A stretch of 64,000 bases of DNA from Thamnidium elegans (GCA_025201345.1 JAIXMG010000005.1:868001-932000); one strand, 5' to 3'; positions 11,701 to 23,878 are shown, counted from the stretch's first letter. The notes: generated by a model from the letters alone, not told the origin. Translations and numbers: made by a program.

Positions 11701-13180
11701 ATGGTATTGGAATTACCTCCATTAAGAGTAGTTTACGCTTCACCTTGGTTTGGGTCACCAAAATTTTGTAAGCTATTCCTTAACCAGTAAGAAAAAAAAA
11801 AGAATTTAATATTGTTTTTTTAACAAAACTGTAATAGTAGAAGATGAGGACGTTGGTAAAAGTTGCCCAATACCAGAAGAATACAGCTTCAACTTGACAG
11901 AGCAAAAGTCGTGGTGTACAGTAACGAGTAATAAAGATGAAATAGACAAAGCAACTGCTATTATGATGCACGCCCCTGATATGACCTTTTGGAATTTACC
12001 GCCGCGTAAGTTTTTTTTTTATATATATTTGTATTTATTTGTAAAATGACTTTGAACGTTTTATATAGATCAAAAAAATCAGCCTTGGATATTAGAAACA
12101 TTAGAGTCACCATTTTCATCTACATTTAGAGCTGATCCAGAGCTAATGCAAGGATTTGATTACTTGGCGTCCTATCATATGAAATCTACTTTTTTATTTT
12201 CGTACTTTTCACCAAGTATTTTAGACACAGTCAATAGACCACTACCAAAAGAATTTATAAAGACAAAAGTAAAAGGAGCACCTATATTATGGATTGCTAA
12301 AAACTGTCAAGCAACAAACGGCAGAGAACACTATATAGAGAAACTATCACAGTATGTTACAATTGATAGTTATGGTGAATGTTTAAATAATAAGGAGTTT
12401 CCATCCGATAAATCAAGAATGGAGTTAATGGCAGAGCACAAATTTTATTTGTCTGTAGAGAATTCTAATTGCGATGAATATGGTAAGATATTTATACGCA
12501 TTATAAATATAGCTTAAATTAATTCAAATATAGTAACTGAGAAATTATATGATTCTCTAAGTATGTCCGCCGTACCTATTGTAGATGGTCCGCCATCTTA
12601 TATAGGATTTATACCTACTGAAAGATCCGTTATTCATATGGACGCTTACCCTGATCCGAAAGACTTGGCTGATTATATAAATTATCTAGACAATAATGAT
12701 ACTGCTTATTTAGAGTATTTATCCTATAGAAGAGATGCCATAGATATATCCGCTAAAAATAGATTAGAGCCCACCTTCCTTGAAAACTGGAAAGATGCTA
12801 AAGCATTTAACGAAAAATCTAGTTACTGTTCAGTGTGTCGTGGATTAATACCTTGGTGGAAAGCAAAACAAGAAGGGACTGACTATGTTGAACCAAATAA
12901 AGATATCTTTCTAGTAGACAATTCTTGTACTTCCGCCGGTAAATGGAATTATGTGAGCCAAGGCCCTCCTTATCTGCCAGATTGGATTCCTAGACCTCGC
13001 GATGAGTTTACGCGTCCTGATTTTTATGATCTACCGCCTGCTATCTCTAACAGAGTACACGATAAAAGTACTTCGATATTTATTGCCAACATTTCATTTA
13101 TTCTACTATTTTTTGTATTTATTTCTGCCTTGATTAGAGAATCAAGAAAAGATCGCTATAAAACCGTAATAGATGCTTAA
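11701..13180 (+). CDS. Alpha-1,3-fucosyltransferase-like glycosyltransferase (GT10)
   Basis: Four exons (introns 11,768-11,837, 12,006-12,068, 12,483-12,533) encode about 430 residues. The GT10 donor-binding signature is clear across the last intron: FYLSVENSNCDEY joins VTEKLYDSLSMSAVPIVDG. Earlier GT10 features are MMHAPDM, KAAP-like KGAPILWIAKNC, and YGECLN. A Cys-rich tail (SVCRGLIPWW) follows. The enzyme would transfer fucose from GDP-fucose to N-glycans or wall glycans. Unusually, the only membrane segment is near the C terminus (about residues 400-420, IFIANISFILLFFVFISALI) with a short basic tail, whereas GT10 enzymes are normally type II with an N-terminal anchor. Upstream of the ATG is an in-frame stop and a T tract with no other ATG since the previous gene, so a hidden N-terminal anchor exon is unlikely. 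It converges on CDC45 with about 70 bp between stops. Confidence 0.88.
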
Positions 13181-13252
13181 CTAATAAAAAAAAAAATACA
13201 TATTTCTTTGAAAAAAAAAAAATTTCTTTATTTACAATAGGATATAAATTTA

Positions 13253-15599
13253 TTACCGTGCTTTATAATACAATGTCTCGACGAAATGCTCTATATCACC
13301 GTCATGCACCTGTACAACGGAAGCCTCGAAACTATCAAACGAGACTCTAGCACCTGTCTTTTCCGCTGCTTCTTCAAATGCTAATCCAAACGTACTAGTA
13401 GTAGAAAAAAAGTTAATTAAGTTGTTTTGTACATATCTTAAAGAAAAACACTTACTTTTTACGAACTTCACCAAAGGTGGGTGCACCATAGGATGCTAAT
13501 ATTAAACATGTATGATGTTCTTCATCTAGAGAAGATATCACGAATGGTAAATTTTTCTTTCCGTGCTCCTATAAAAAATATTAGGTTAGCAACAATATTT
13601 TTCTTTTTCTTTTTGCGAGCCTATATAACACTTTACTCTGTAAGCATCGGTAAGGAATAATGCTAGTTTTGTTAATGTAAGTGGATGTTGGAAAATGGAA
13701 AGATCAGGACCATTGCGAATATTGACAAATCGAAAGTTATTAAGTAACTTTGCCATTCTTTTATCGATGATGGCGGTACCCTGACGCACAATAGCCTTTT
13801 GAGTTCTCATACATAATTTAAGACCACGCAAGATACTATCAGGAGAGGAACCATTTAACGCATCATAAGCAGTATAGAAATTTCTCATCCACCAGCTACG
13901 CCGGTCACTTCCTACTCCATTGACCGCGATATCATCTACACTCTCTAATGACGATTGCCAATCATCGCTTTCGTTCCAATTGACACTAGCACCTAATCGA
14001 ACAGCTGCTGCAGGACTGGTTTCTAAAATAGTTGAAAGTGCATATACAACATCACTAGCTGATAAACAACATTCCCAACCATAACTTCTAGTAAAACTAG
14101 GAAAACAAATATCGGTTAATCCATAAAGAGGTGCAACTACCTCGATCTTTTGTCGAAGTGCTTCCTTTAAATCCATATCCATGTGGGTATATACTTGTTG
14201 GCATTGTTGAAGCGAAAATCTATTTTCTGTGTTAATATACGTTTATACAATATTATACATATATATGACTTTACCCCATCTTTGCAAACATGTTATTTAA
14301 TCTCTTCTTTCCTGCATCTTTCCAAACACCTAATTTACTTGACACATATCCAGAATGATACATACTATCGTATAAACTCCAATGTCTAAACATCATAAAT
14401 CTGTACTCGTCTTCTGATTTAATGATAATACTTGAATTCTGTAAGGACCCATCTTCGCTTCTAGTTATATTTAATCTTGCTCTGTCATCTTTAAACATTT
14501 CTAATTTCTCTGCGTACTTGTATGTATCCATTTGTTCAAATATGTACTTTGAGGTGACACCCACAATGGCAAGCCATAAGATCTCATTATTGGTCTTTCC
14601 GAGTTGACTCATCAACTCGTAAATTGCACCAGAAACGGAATTGGCGTAATACGATCCACCTGCATAATAATCTGCTAGTAATCGATTTTGCATTCTTCTT
14701 AAATTTCTTTTTGCTCCTCTTGACATGTCCTAATATATATGTATAAGTGTCGGTTTCATCCAATAGTATTTATTTTTCAAGGCAGTAATTTACCGTATCA
14801 TCATTCATTCTTCTCTTTTGACGAGCTCTATTATCTCTTGTTCTTCCTTCTGAATCATCTGAATCATTATCAGATGATTCTGCTTCAGAGTCATCATTCT
14901 CTTCTTGATACTGTATAAAAAAAAGGAGGTGGGGCGTCATTAAAAAAAATTAAATCGTAGCATTCAATTTTATATTTACAATAATGGCGTCAAAAGCTTC
15001 CATAACTTCAGCAATTTTTTCGGTTTCACTATCATCGTCAAATACACATACTTGGGTATTGGAAGAATGCATATTATCCAAATTCAAAGGTCGATGACTA
15101 TCGATAATGTAAACTTTTGTCAATGGTGTAAGATTGAAACATTGTGCAATGTTGCCGAGTCCACCACAGTTAATCATGACTATAGAACGTAACTATTTTT
15201 TTTTTTTTTTGTGTGTGTGTATGGTTAGTTTTTTGGTATATATAAAAAGGGGAGCTGTTATTTTGTTTACATCATTGTCTCTTCTCACTAACTTTTCATT
15301 CGCTGTAACAAGGTCTTTATATCCTGATACAGGAACAATTTTATGGGGAATGATATCACTCTTTAATAAAGCCTAAAAAAGGTGGGTAGGGAAAAAAAAA
15401 GAGAAAAAAAAGTTGCCATTCAATAACTTGTTTTTATTTTATTTTATTTTATTTTTGCAGAAAAGCAAACCTGAAATATACGAATAGCACAAATGGAATC
15501 AACGTCAGAAGCTACAAATACGATACAGTTACCGTCTGTTGAGTCGGCTTTAATGTACTCATATGCCTCATGATATACACTATTTGTAATGCGGACCAT
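13253..15599 (-). CDS. CDC45: CDC45 replication initiation factor
   Basis: Cdc45 joins MCM2-7 and GINS to form the replicative CMG helicase. The product starts MVRITNSVYHEAYEYIK and runs through VFVASDVDSICAIRIFQ, the degenerate DHH-phosphoesterase motif of Cdc45. It continues with IPHKIVPVSGYKDL, VMINCGGLGN, VYIIDSHRPLNLDN and then an acidic insert (EENDDSEAESSDNDSDDSE). Later come KTNNEILWLAIVG, FMMFRHWSLYDSMYHS, YGLTDICFPSFTRSYGW and the tail VHDGDIEHFVETLYYKAR. I count about seven introns; the second uses donor TTA/GTGAGA, the only choice that keeps the frame. Length is about 600 residues, normal for fungi. Its 3' end overlaps the downstream space of the convergent fucosyltransferase. Confidence 0.92.
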
Positions 15600-15744
15600 G
15601 TTTTTTTCTTAAAAAAATAAAGGCACGCTTTGTCACGTATCAACGAAAAAAAAAAAAAAAAAAAAAATTTGTATTGTAAGTGATAAAAAAGAAAAAATTT
15701 TGAAGGCGGGGGGCGATTGAGAGTTAAAAAAAAGTCGCGTTTTT

Positions 15745-17973
15745 TTAAACAACTTTATTTGACAGTCCCATAGAATACAAGTCTTCACCACCCAAAGCTT
15801 CATTCATGGTCTCCAAACCCTTTCTAAACTCTTTCATAACGATTTTGTTTGAATCGAGACCATAAGAATCAAATACTTGTCTCCACCATCTATACCAATC
15901 ACTGATTTGATCATAATTAATTTGATAGATATCTAACGAAAGCCATTGCTGCAAAACTTGATGCCACTTGTTAAAGAATTCATTTTGTAGTAACTGACCA
16001 AAGATAGTATCCGATATCAAGTTCTTCCAAGCCAAGCACCAAATAAACGGCTCCATATTTTGATCTCTAGGATTAATTTCAAATTCGTTTCGTAAAAGTA
16101 GTGTTAACTTTGGTAATACAGATTTGTTTGTAAACGTCTCTAACTGTTCTGCTGTCCACACATCTTTCCAAGGTGATATAATATGAAGCGCCGATTCATC
16201 TGATGGATGCCACTGACGCAAAACAACGGATAACTTGTGTCGAATATTAGTAAACAATTCAGCTAATCTCCATGCTTTCAGTGTAGGGAACCAGGGATGA
16301 ACCCATGTATGAATTAAAATTGGATCAGTACGAGGGTTCCAATCTGATACTGCTCGACTAATTTTTGGTAATATCAATTGATTAATAATATTTTCGTATA
16401 TAAATCTAGGTAATACTGGCTCCCATTCCTCCATTAGTTGAATAATTGGGTCAGGGTCGTGAATATCCCATTGATTACTATAGGATTGTATATTAGTTTC
16501 CAGAGAGAGAGAGAGAGAGAGAGATAGTATCTAATATATATAAATCTTTTTCACTTACTTTATTGCACTGCGAACTTTAGAAAGCCAAATTGTATTCATC
16601 ATAGTCTCAAACGGTGTACATACTAAATCCTTTCTTTGTTTTGTTCTTACCCAGCCTCTTTCAGCATCATCATCATCATTACTTGTCAACAGCTTTTTCC
16701 ATCTCTTGACATCTATTAAACCCCAGATAGGATCCTCTAATACGTTCCAAGTCATGGATCTATACTTCCAGACAGGTGCCCAAACTGCAACCACAAGTGC
16801 ATCTATATTCATCTCCTTTAATTCATTTACAAAATCTCGCTCCAAGATATCAAACTGTTCTCCAAATAAAGCTGTAATATTTCCATTTTCAAACGCACCT
16901 GTCGCTAATGCATCTTTACTGGCCTTTTCAAGGTTTTTAGCAATCTCTTTTACTTCCTCTAACTTTCTTAGACGGTCTTGTTCTTTATCTAAAACGGATT
17001 GAATCGTCTTTAATTCTTCTTGCAGTGATTGCATTTTAAAACTGTTGGATTTCTTTTCACGAGAAAGGTTCTCGAGATCGTTACGAGCCAAGTCTACAAT
17101 TAAGCGCAAATTATGCCTTAATTCGGGTAACCTTGTTGTTACTTCCATGAGCGTAGGTGAGTCGGTACGTTTGATATCTGCAATAGATATTTCACGAATA
17201 CTGGGTCCAGTCATATCAATCACCTTTTGTTGTGCAGATGAAGTAGCAGTGTATGTTGTTGTTCCTTCTTCTGTCTCAGCAATAATTTCAGCAGCAGTTT
17301 TATACACGGTCTTTGGTTTTCTTGACTTTCTATGTATACTACTTCCACCATCACTACGCCCGTTCTTTTCTTTTGCCTTCCATGCATTTCTTCTTTTATC
17401 CTTTGGTGCTTCGTCTTCTTCTTCTTCATCACTGTTACGTGCCTTTGCTTCATATTTAGCTTGATCGGTTCGTTCATCAAAGCCTCTAAAACTAAGACCC
17501 ATACGAGCTGGACGAAGTTTGGTCTCAACAGGGTTCACAATACCTTCTCCATCAGCACCTAAGCCTTTACCTGTCCAACCCATCTTTTCCAACATCTTTT
17601 GACCGAATCCTTTTGAATGTTTATTGAATTGTGCAAAGCCTGGTCCAGGTGAAGGTGAAGAGGTTTTTGCTCGTACGATTTTTTCTTTTACTGGATCCTT
17701 TCTTCGTGGCGAGTCTTCTGGCGTTTGCGATTGAGCTGGTTTAAATGCAGGACCTAGGCCAAGGCCACCGTGTGCTCCTAATCCAACGGGTATATCCTCG
17801 TCATCTTCACTACTGTCATTGTTATTGTTGTATCGACGCTTTCGTTGTGTGGTACCGTTAAATCCAGCAAGTTCTGCTTCGAGATCTGCATCGGTTATAT
17901 CAAAATTTATTCTACCTGATTCTTCATCAGAGGAATCGTCTCCATCGTCCATGTAATCTTTACGTCTCCCCAT
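15745..17973 (-). CDS. G-patch splicing factor TFIP11/STIP/NTR1
   Basis: About 713 residues in two exons. The N terminus is acidic (DFITDADLEAELAG-like segment). A G-patch at about residues 119-165 contains KMLEKMGWTGKGLGADGEGI and GLSFRGFDERT. A coiled stretch (EELKTIQSVLDKEQDRLRKL) leads into the GCFC domain (about 290-650) with WNVLEDPIWGL, NNQWDIHDPDPII, IHTWVHPWFP and WYRWWRQVF. Yeast Ntr1 and human TFIP11 activate the helicase Prp43/DHX15 to take apart the intron-lariat spliceosome. The single intron (16,478-16,558) holds an (AG)n microsatellite at 16,501-16,524, and its phase joins AA to T for Asn. The start at 17,973 gives the canonical MGRRKDYMDDGDDSSDEE. Firm at family level. Confidence 0.93.
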
Positions 17974-19614
17974 GTGTTGTTGTTGTTTTTTAGTTACAAG
18001 AGTTTAAAAAGAACGTTTTTTTATTTATAGAAAAAAATAAAAAAAATACAAAAATGCAGGCTTTTGTGACTGCGGCCAAAACTAAGGTTCTGGTTGTTTC
18101 AATGCAGCGAGTGAACCATAATTTTGTATCAATATAACGCGTATTTACTCATAGACTAATTTTGATATGACTGGTTAGGTAATGATATTTTCTTTAAAAA
18201 AAACAAGTTATGCTTTGCGGTTCTGAAAAAGTGAAATTCGAGCAATTGCTTATCAAAACTCGGCAACAGTTTTCTCAGCTACACTGTCATTTTCGGTAAG
18301 CGCGTAATGTAACAGACGAATCCTTTCATTTAAGCACTCTGGAAAATAAATTGTTAGTTGGGTTCTTATTTATCTCGCTTATGTTTTATGTTGGTATACA
18401 TCCGCTTTCTGCTCTTTTAAGACTAGCGGAAGTAAAATAATCAAATTGATTGATAAAGCATTTATGTCTTTTCATTATATAATAAGAAAAAAACTGTAGT
18501 TTCTCACAAAATATAAGGGATACGGAAAACCGACTTTTTTTTTCTGATGAAAGCACTCTTGCTTTCTCTTGGCTGTTTGTCTCGTTTATACCAAATGCTA
18601 TTATAGATTTGTAGACCCAAGAGAAAATCTCATTATCATTATCGATTCATTAAATAAAATAGTTGGATAGCGTAATGCTATACTTCCCACAAAATTATAA
18701 GGATCATGTATCAACGGTGTTATTATATTTAGGGATAAAACAAATATTTCGTATAAATGCTTTAGTTTATTCGATAATAGGGTGTACACATACTAGAACA
18801 TACCACGACTGTACAGATTTATAAATGAGAGAAAACTAAAGTATATAACCTCGATATCGATTTATTGAATAACTGGGTCAAGATATTGCAGATTCTTCAA
18901 AAAAAACTTTTAACCCTTCTTCGTATAAGGTAAAATCATGCCGTCATACTGTTCTCACCATCGTTGCGTTGTCACCAAGAGAACGACTGCGAGCTAACTA
19001 TACTACATTTATCTTCCCAGATAAACCTGAAAAGTAAGCGCAACTGATGTACCTCATCTTTTTATTTTAATAAATTTAAACTGTACATTACAAAGTACCT
19101 GCTATTTTTTTTTTTCAAATAGAACAGAATAAGACGCTATTCCTTCCGTAAATATGACCAATAGGGGTCACTATTCATAACTCACTCTGTGACTAACTTC
19201 GAATATACTTCAATGCCATGGCGCTGTCGCAGTTGACACCAGGTTATACATTTTCTTGAAGCGATAAACTTCTTTTCAGGCACCGTTATAAAATATTTGT
19301 TTTATATGTATCTTGTTTATTGAACCCTTTTATATATTGGATTTGGTTTATTGAAAAAAAAAAGTAAGTTTATAGCTATTAAAGTTAACATGTATTTTAA
19401 TTTCTGTAACGCATTTTATACTTAGAAATAAAAGTTTGCCTTGTAAATATATATATATATATAATACATACTTTATTTCTCATAAATTATGCATAACTTC
19501 ACATTACACTTAAGAACAGTCATCAGTCTTACATGATTATGTCTAAGGTACATCCTAAAAGATCCTTTTTTTTAAAACAAAACTAACTTTTTTTTACAAA
19601 TAAAAGTTATCACA
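17974..19614. other. Gene-free intergenic block
   Basis: No coding region longer than chance is seen. The stretch 19,065-19,180 is a plus-strand copy of the dispersed repeat also found inverted at 2,200-2,335. A short (AT)n lies near 19,449-19,463. The first few hundred bases must include the TFIP11 promoter. The rest shows no match to the other repeats in the window. Confidence 0.55.
19065..19180 (+). repeat. Dispersed repeat shared with 2,200-2,335
   Basis: Contains GTACATTACAAAGTACCTGC, a poly-T run, then TAAATATGACCAATAGGG, in the same order as the minus strand of 2,200-2,335. Flanks diverge. Confidence 0.6.
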
Positions 19615-21210
19615 GTACTGCTAAAAAAAAAGCTTACCGAGATATCGCAGCTTAAAAATCGCTCACATAAGAAATCACTGCAGTTATAATAAATAATGGT
19701 CTTTAATTTATTAAAAAATAAAAAAAACTTTTTGGACCCAGGTTGTATAATACAAAATAATTGTTTTACATACATCTTTGATTAAAAAAATTAAAAACAC
19801 ATTTTTTTTTGTTTTTTTTTTCAATATTCATTTTTGCGGGTCAACTCCTTTTGTTTTTTGGCCAAAAATCACGAATTATTTGCGATTGCTCCGGATCCAG
19901 TTTGTCTTTCTTTGTGGAAAAAACAATGATAACAAATTATCCTTTTAGATACATCTAATCCATTTTAAATAAAACGTTTACTGCAAAAATTGAAAGAGTA
20001 ATCACTGTTTAAAAATAACTTTTTTTTTGGACAAAAATGCCACTCATTTACGCGACGCGATTTTACCCATTTTTTTTAATTTACGTGATTACGTAAAATA
20101 TAGTTCTCTACTGCTATTTCTGACCATAGAAGAATAAAGATATTGAATAGCCTTTTCTTATCTATTTATAAATAAAAGCACTACAACCAAAACTGAGCGA
20201 GAAAACACGCTTTGAAAAATCAGTCATTTTAAGATCCACTTAACTCAAAATTTGAGTAAAAACAAACGCTTTTAAACTTTAATTACTCGTTCAGTGTTTT
20301 TAGTAAAAATATAATTTTAGATGGAATAGAAGCACTTAAAATAACACTTTATTATCATTGTTTTTTACAGAAAAAGTCAAAGTAGATCCGGAGTAATCGC
20401 AAATAATCCATGAAAAAAATCCGAAAAACAAAAGGGGTTGACCCACCAAAATGATCGAAAATGGTAAAAAATGAACAACCGAAAAAAAAAAGTAGAAAAT
20501 ACAAAACAACAAGCAGTTTTTAGTACTCGATATTAAATAAATCTTCCTAAAGGCTAACTTTTACTAAACAACTTGGGCAAAAGAATCATTTGCTGACGTT
20601 TAAGTATACAAGAAAAACACCCTATTTCGAACACTTTTAAAATTACCTTTTTAGCAGTGATGCCTAAACATTCATATAAGAACAAGTGTTTTAAAAAGGA
20701 TAATGAACAAAAAATAATGGATTATACCTCTTTAAATAGTTCTTGAACTTGTTCAAGTTATTATATAAAAATATATTTTGTGTATCTTTTTCTGCGAGAG
20801 CTCAAACATTATTAAAAAAAATTATCGTTACCAATTAAAATAGTACAGAGTTATGTACTAAAACGACACAAGTAATTACTTTGTAAAATTCATTTTATTA
20901 CCATCTCTCTATCCTTTCGATTATTAGTTATATTTTTGTTTATGAATACTATTGGTAGATAATACACTCCTAACGACTAGACACTTTTATAAATAAATTA
21001 GGGCAAAGTAAACAAATCATGCAAAAAAAGGGAAAATAACTAGTACAAATTAGGCATAGTTTCCCTTTATTTTATTCTTATTCTTTTCATATTTATACAG
21101 TACATCCACTTTTACCCCTTTATCTAACTTCCAGAGATATCAATATAGTTTATATCTCGATACAAGATATGGCAATACTATTATAGTACGTATGAAAAAA
21201 AGGAGCAAGC
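19615..21210 (+). repeat. R1 element, old copy 3 with internal deletion and fold-back arms
   Basis: It opens with TGCTAAAAAAAAAGCTTACCGAGATATCGC, the family terminus. An imperfect inverted repeat follows: a left arm at about 19,835-19,985 and a right arm at about 20,290-20,465, sharing GATTATTTGCGATTNCTCCGG-like, GGTCAAC-CCTTTTG and AACAATGATAA words. Downstream it tracks 52,657-53,000, then skips the large internal part and resumes with the AGTAAACAAATCATGCAAAA word matching 54,955-55,140. Divergence from the two long copies is much greater than theirs from each other, so it is an older, deleted insertion. No intact ORF. Confidence 0.75.
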
Positions 21211-21995
21211 AAAAGTACACTTCTCAAGAGTTTCAAGTATGTTTCAGCTTTTACGATCCGATGCTGCGCCTCCTTTATGTGGACTATATAAACAGCATTT
21301 TTTCCCTTTTCCTTTTTTTCTCCTCTTTACTGCGCCGAGGACTACCACACAGCGCGTTATCGTTAGCGTTATCGCCCGTGCGTAGCCAGACACGTAGTCT
21401 GCGCGAAGTAATGTGGTCTTGAAGTTACCTAGCAACAGGACATCGGCAAAGGGGAAGTTTACTCCTTTGAGGGTCACCCCTTTGCACAGCTCAAATGACT
21501 TACCACGGTCATCTTGCGCCAATCACGTAAGAGTGAGAGTCGACAGCATCTTTTTAGATGTTTTTTTTGGGATCAAATGAACTTCTACCTTCTCGTGGTT
21601 GATCCTGTTAATCATTATAACTAAATGGTTATTTTGAGAACTAAAAGAAGTTTCAATATTTTTTTTTTCTATTATTATTTAAACAATAAATAAGAATATT
21701 TTTTCCAGTTATTATTTTAAAAGTTTTGGTTGTCTTTTTTCAGTGTTTGCAATAAAAGTAACCTTTTTTATGTTAAAACATAAACCTACAGTGTAAACGT
21801 AAACTAGTTTCTAATACCTGGACGTAAAATGTGTATTCGTAAACTAAGTGATATTACAAAGACAGGAGCCATATTTTATACAAGTTTTCTCATAGAACCC
21901 TGCAAATAGAAGATATAAAAAATGAGGTGTAGAAACTTCATTTTATTATTTTTTTGTTCGTGAATGATTGTTAAATCTTGTATGATTTTGATGCG

Positions 21996-22069
<74 letters not shown>

Positions 22070-22110
22070 ACCGGTAAGTGTGCTTTTTTTTTATAGCAAA
22101 AGTGACATTT
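21211..22110. other. Gene-free stretch with (AT)n and A41 tract
   Basis: A minus-strand frame at 21,244-21,522 (RGKSFELCKGVTLKGVNF region) looks a little like retroelement ORF1/Gag but is too weak to call. An (AT)n run at about 21,995-22,026 is followed directly by 41 A at 22,027-22,067. Nothing else is recognised. Confidence 0.45.
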
Positions 22111-22253
22111 ACAGTAGCAGTTCTATTTAAGGGCGAATTTCTCCAGGACACCTTCTTCCGTCCTCCGCTTTAACACCACTATTATCGCTAATAATCGATT
22201 TAAGGGTGGATTTCCTGAGAATTTCGGCCACCCTTAAATAGAGCAGCCACTAT
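22111..22253. mobile_element. Small non-autonomous TIR element (MITE, mariner-like ends)
   Basis: Left end CAGTAGCAGTTCTATTTAAG (from 22,112) and right end, on the minus strand, TAGTGGCTGCTCTATTTAAG enclose about 140 bp without coding potential. The ends share CTATTTAAGGG. The left end follows TA and the right end is followed by TA, as expected for a Tc1/mariner TA duplication. The interior has another TTTAAGGGTGG word near 22,199. Related solo ends are at 98-118 and 6,395-6,425. Confidence 0.65.
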
Positions 22254-22573
22254 ACAAGAGTACATGTCGTAACACGTTATCTGAGCACAGTTGTGCTCCA
22301 TTAACCTTTTTAACCTTAAAAATTGAGCCCAATAAACACCAAGTTACCTTTTATAGTAACGCATCGACGGTACTTACGAAACAACTAGTAGCACAATCTC
22401 TTATCATTCTCATACCAAAAAATAAAAATAAATAGTTCGTTCTCTTGTTAAAGAAATGGTATTACAATTTTTTTTTATATTTGTAATAGAAAAAAAAAGG
22501 AGGGAAGAGGGGGTATTTATAAATAATGCTATATTTTTTTCTTCCTTGTTTGTTGTGTATATGAACGTATGAT
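22254..22573. other. Intergenic spacer downstream of GGPP synthase
   Basis: Short unique AT-rich sequence between the small TIR element and the 3' end of the GGPP synthase gene. It probably includes the 3' UTR and polyadenylation site. No feature is recognised. Confidence 0.5.
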
Positions 22574-23801
22574 TTACTTGCCAGCATCCAAACCAAGAGT
22601 TTCAATATACTTTTCTAACAAAGGGTTACCACCTAATCTCTTAATTTCGGTCATGGCCTCAATTTCCTTGTTACGAAGGAAATTTTCAACATAGGTGAAA
22701 CTACCAGCTCTCTTGATGATTTCTAAGGCGTATTTCTTGATTTCAATAGCAGTAGGCTTTTGGCTGACAATGTTTAATAATTGACGGTTGCTCAAATCAG
22801 ATCTGATAGCATGAATAATGGGGAAAGAGAACTTTCCTTCGGTTAAATCTTCACAGAAACCCTTGTTTTCAGTGTACTATTTATTTGTTGTTTTGTTAGT
22901 TAAGAAAAAAAATATGATACGCGTATTAAGTAGCTTACTGCATCAGACTTGAGGTTCATGTAATCATCACGAACTTGGAAATGAATACCGATCATATTAA
23001 CCAAAGGAGTATAATCACTAAGTAGAATATATAAGTACGGTAAATAAAAAATAAAAAAAAAGTTTTTTTTTTTATATACACATTCAAAACTTACACATCA
23101 CTTTCACTAGCAGCTTGCATTAAACGAACAGCTAATCTTAAAAGACCACCAGTTTCTACAAGAATAAAGCAATGTTAAAACTCCACCTTAATCGATCAGA
23201 TCTTTTTAAAATACTTACTGTTGTTGACCATATCAATGTATTCGGCTTCAGTAGGACAAGTTAAACTATCTCTCCAGTATAATTCAATACCTTGACCTTG
23301 ATGCAAATGAATCAATTCTTCAGTACAGATTTCAACCATACCAGGAATACCCAACTTGAGAATATCTTGAATAGCCAAAAAGTAGACAAGGTTAGCTGTG
23401 TTGATAGTTTGAGGAACACCGTAAATGTGGTGAGAAACAGGGAAACCTCTTCTTAATTCAGAGTCATCTTGAACGTCATCGATCCTGTTTCAAATGGTGT
23501 GAATATTTTTTATTATTATTCTCATTGTAAAAAACTTACATTAAACTGGCGTTGTGAAGCATACCAATGGCCTTGTTAATGACATCGAGAGTGTCCTTGG
23601 GGACATTAAGCCACAGGTTGAAAGCTGAAATAAGCTTGGTACGAATGTCCTTACCGGGATGAGATAACAAGTAGGTATAAGGCTCCAAAATAATCTATGA
23701 TAGAAAGGTTATTTAACAAAAATAACAACAAATAAATAAAAAGAGAGGCTTACTTCGTCACTAGATCTAGTGTCTTCTCTGTTTTCATTCATGCTCAACA
23801 T
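22574..23801 (-). CDS. carG: Geranylgeranyl diphosphate synthase (CarG/BTS1 type)
   Basis: A trans-prenyltransferase condensing FPP and IPP to GGPP, used for protein prenylation and, in Mucorales, for carotene and trisporoid synthesis. Five or more exons encode about 300 residues. From the N terminus: [20 protein letters not shown], then the first Asp-rich motif in [64 protein letters not shown], and the second Asp-rich motif [11 protein letters not shown], followed by [16 protein letters not shown]. The C-terminal exon ends TLGLDAGK. The bulkier residues before DDVQD and the size fit type-III fungal GGPPS rather than FPPS. Start is at 23,801 (MLSMNEN); Met4 is an alternative. Upstream is an A-rich tract at about 23,853-23,878. 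The carG name follows the Mucor orthologue. Confidence 0.9.
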
Positions 23802-23845
23802 ATTTTAAAAGGTGTATTGTTTTTGTGTAGTTAAAGAAACGAAAG

Positions 23846-23878
<33 letters not shown>

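Noticed and set aside
11445..11702. Lys-rich minus-strand frame over a T tract
   Set aside because: Poly-T read as poly-Lys opposite the end of the LSB5-like gene; shadow frame.
21244..21522. Minus-strand 92-codon frame (VTLKGVNFPFADVLLL), considered as Gag/ORF1 relic
   Set aside because: Weak resemblance, Lys/Arg tail from T-rich DNA, no zinc knuckle or neighbouring retroelement domains.
21597..21607. GGTTGATCCTG, the start motif of 18S rRNA
   Set aside because: Eleven bases only; the following bases do not continue as 18S rRNA and no rRNA sequence is present.
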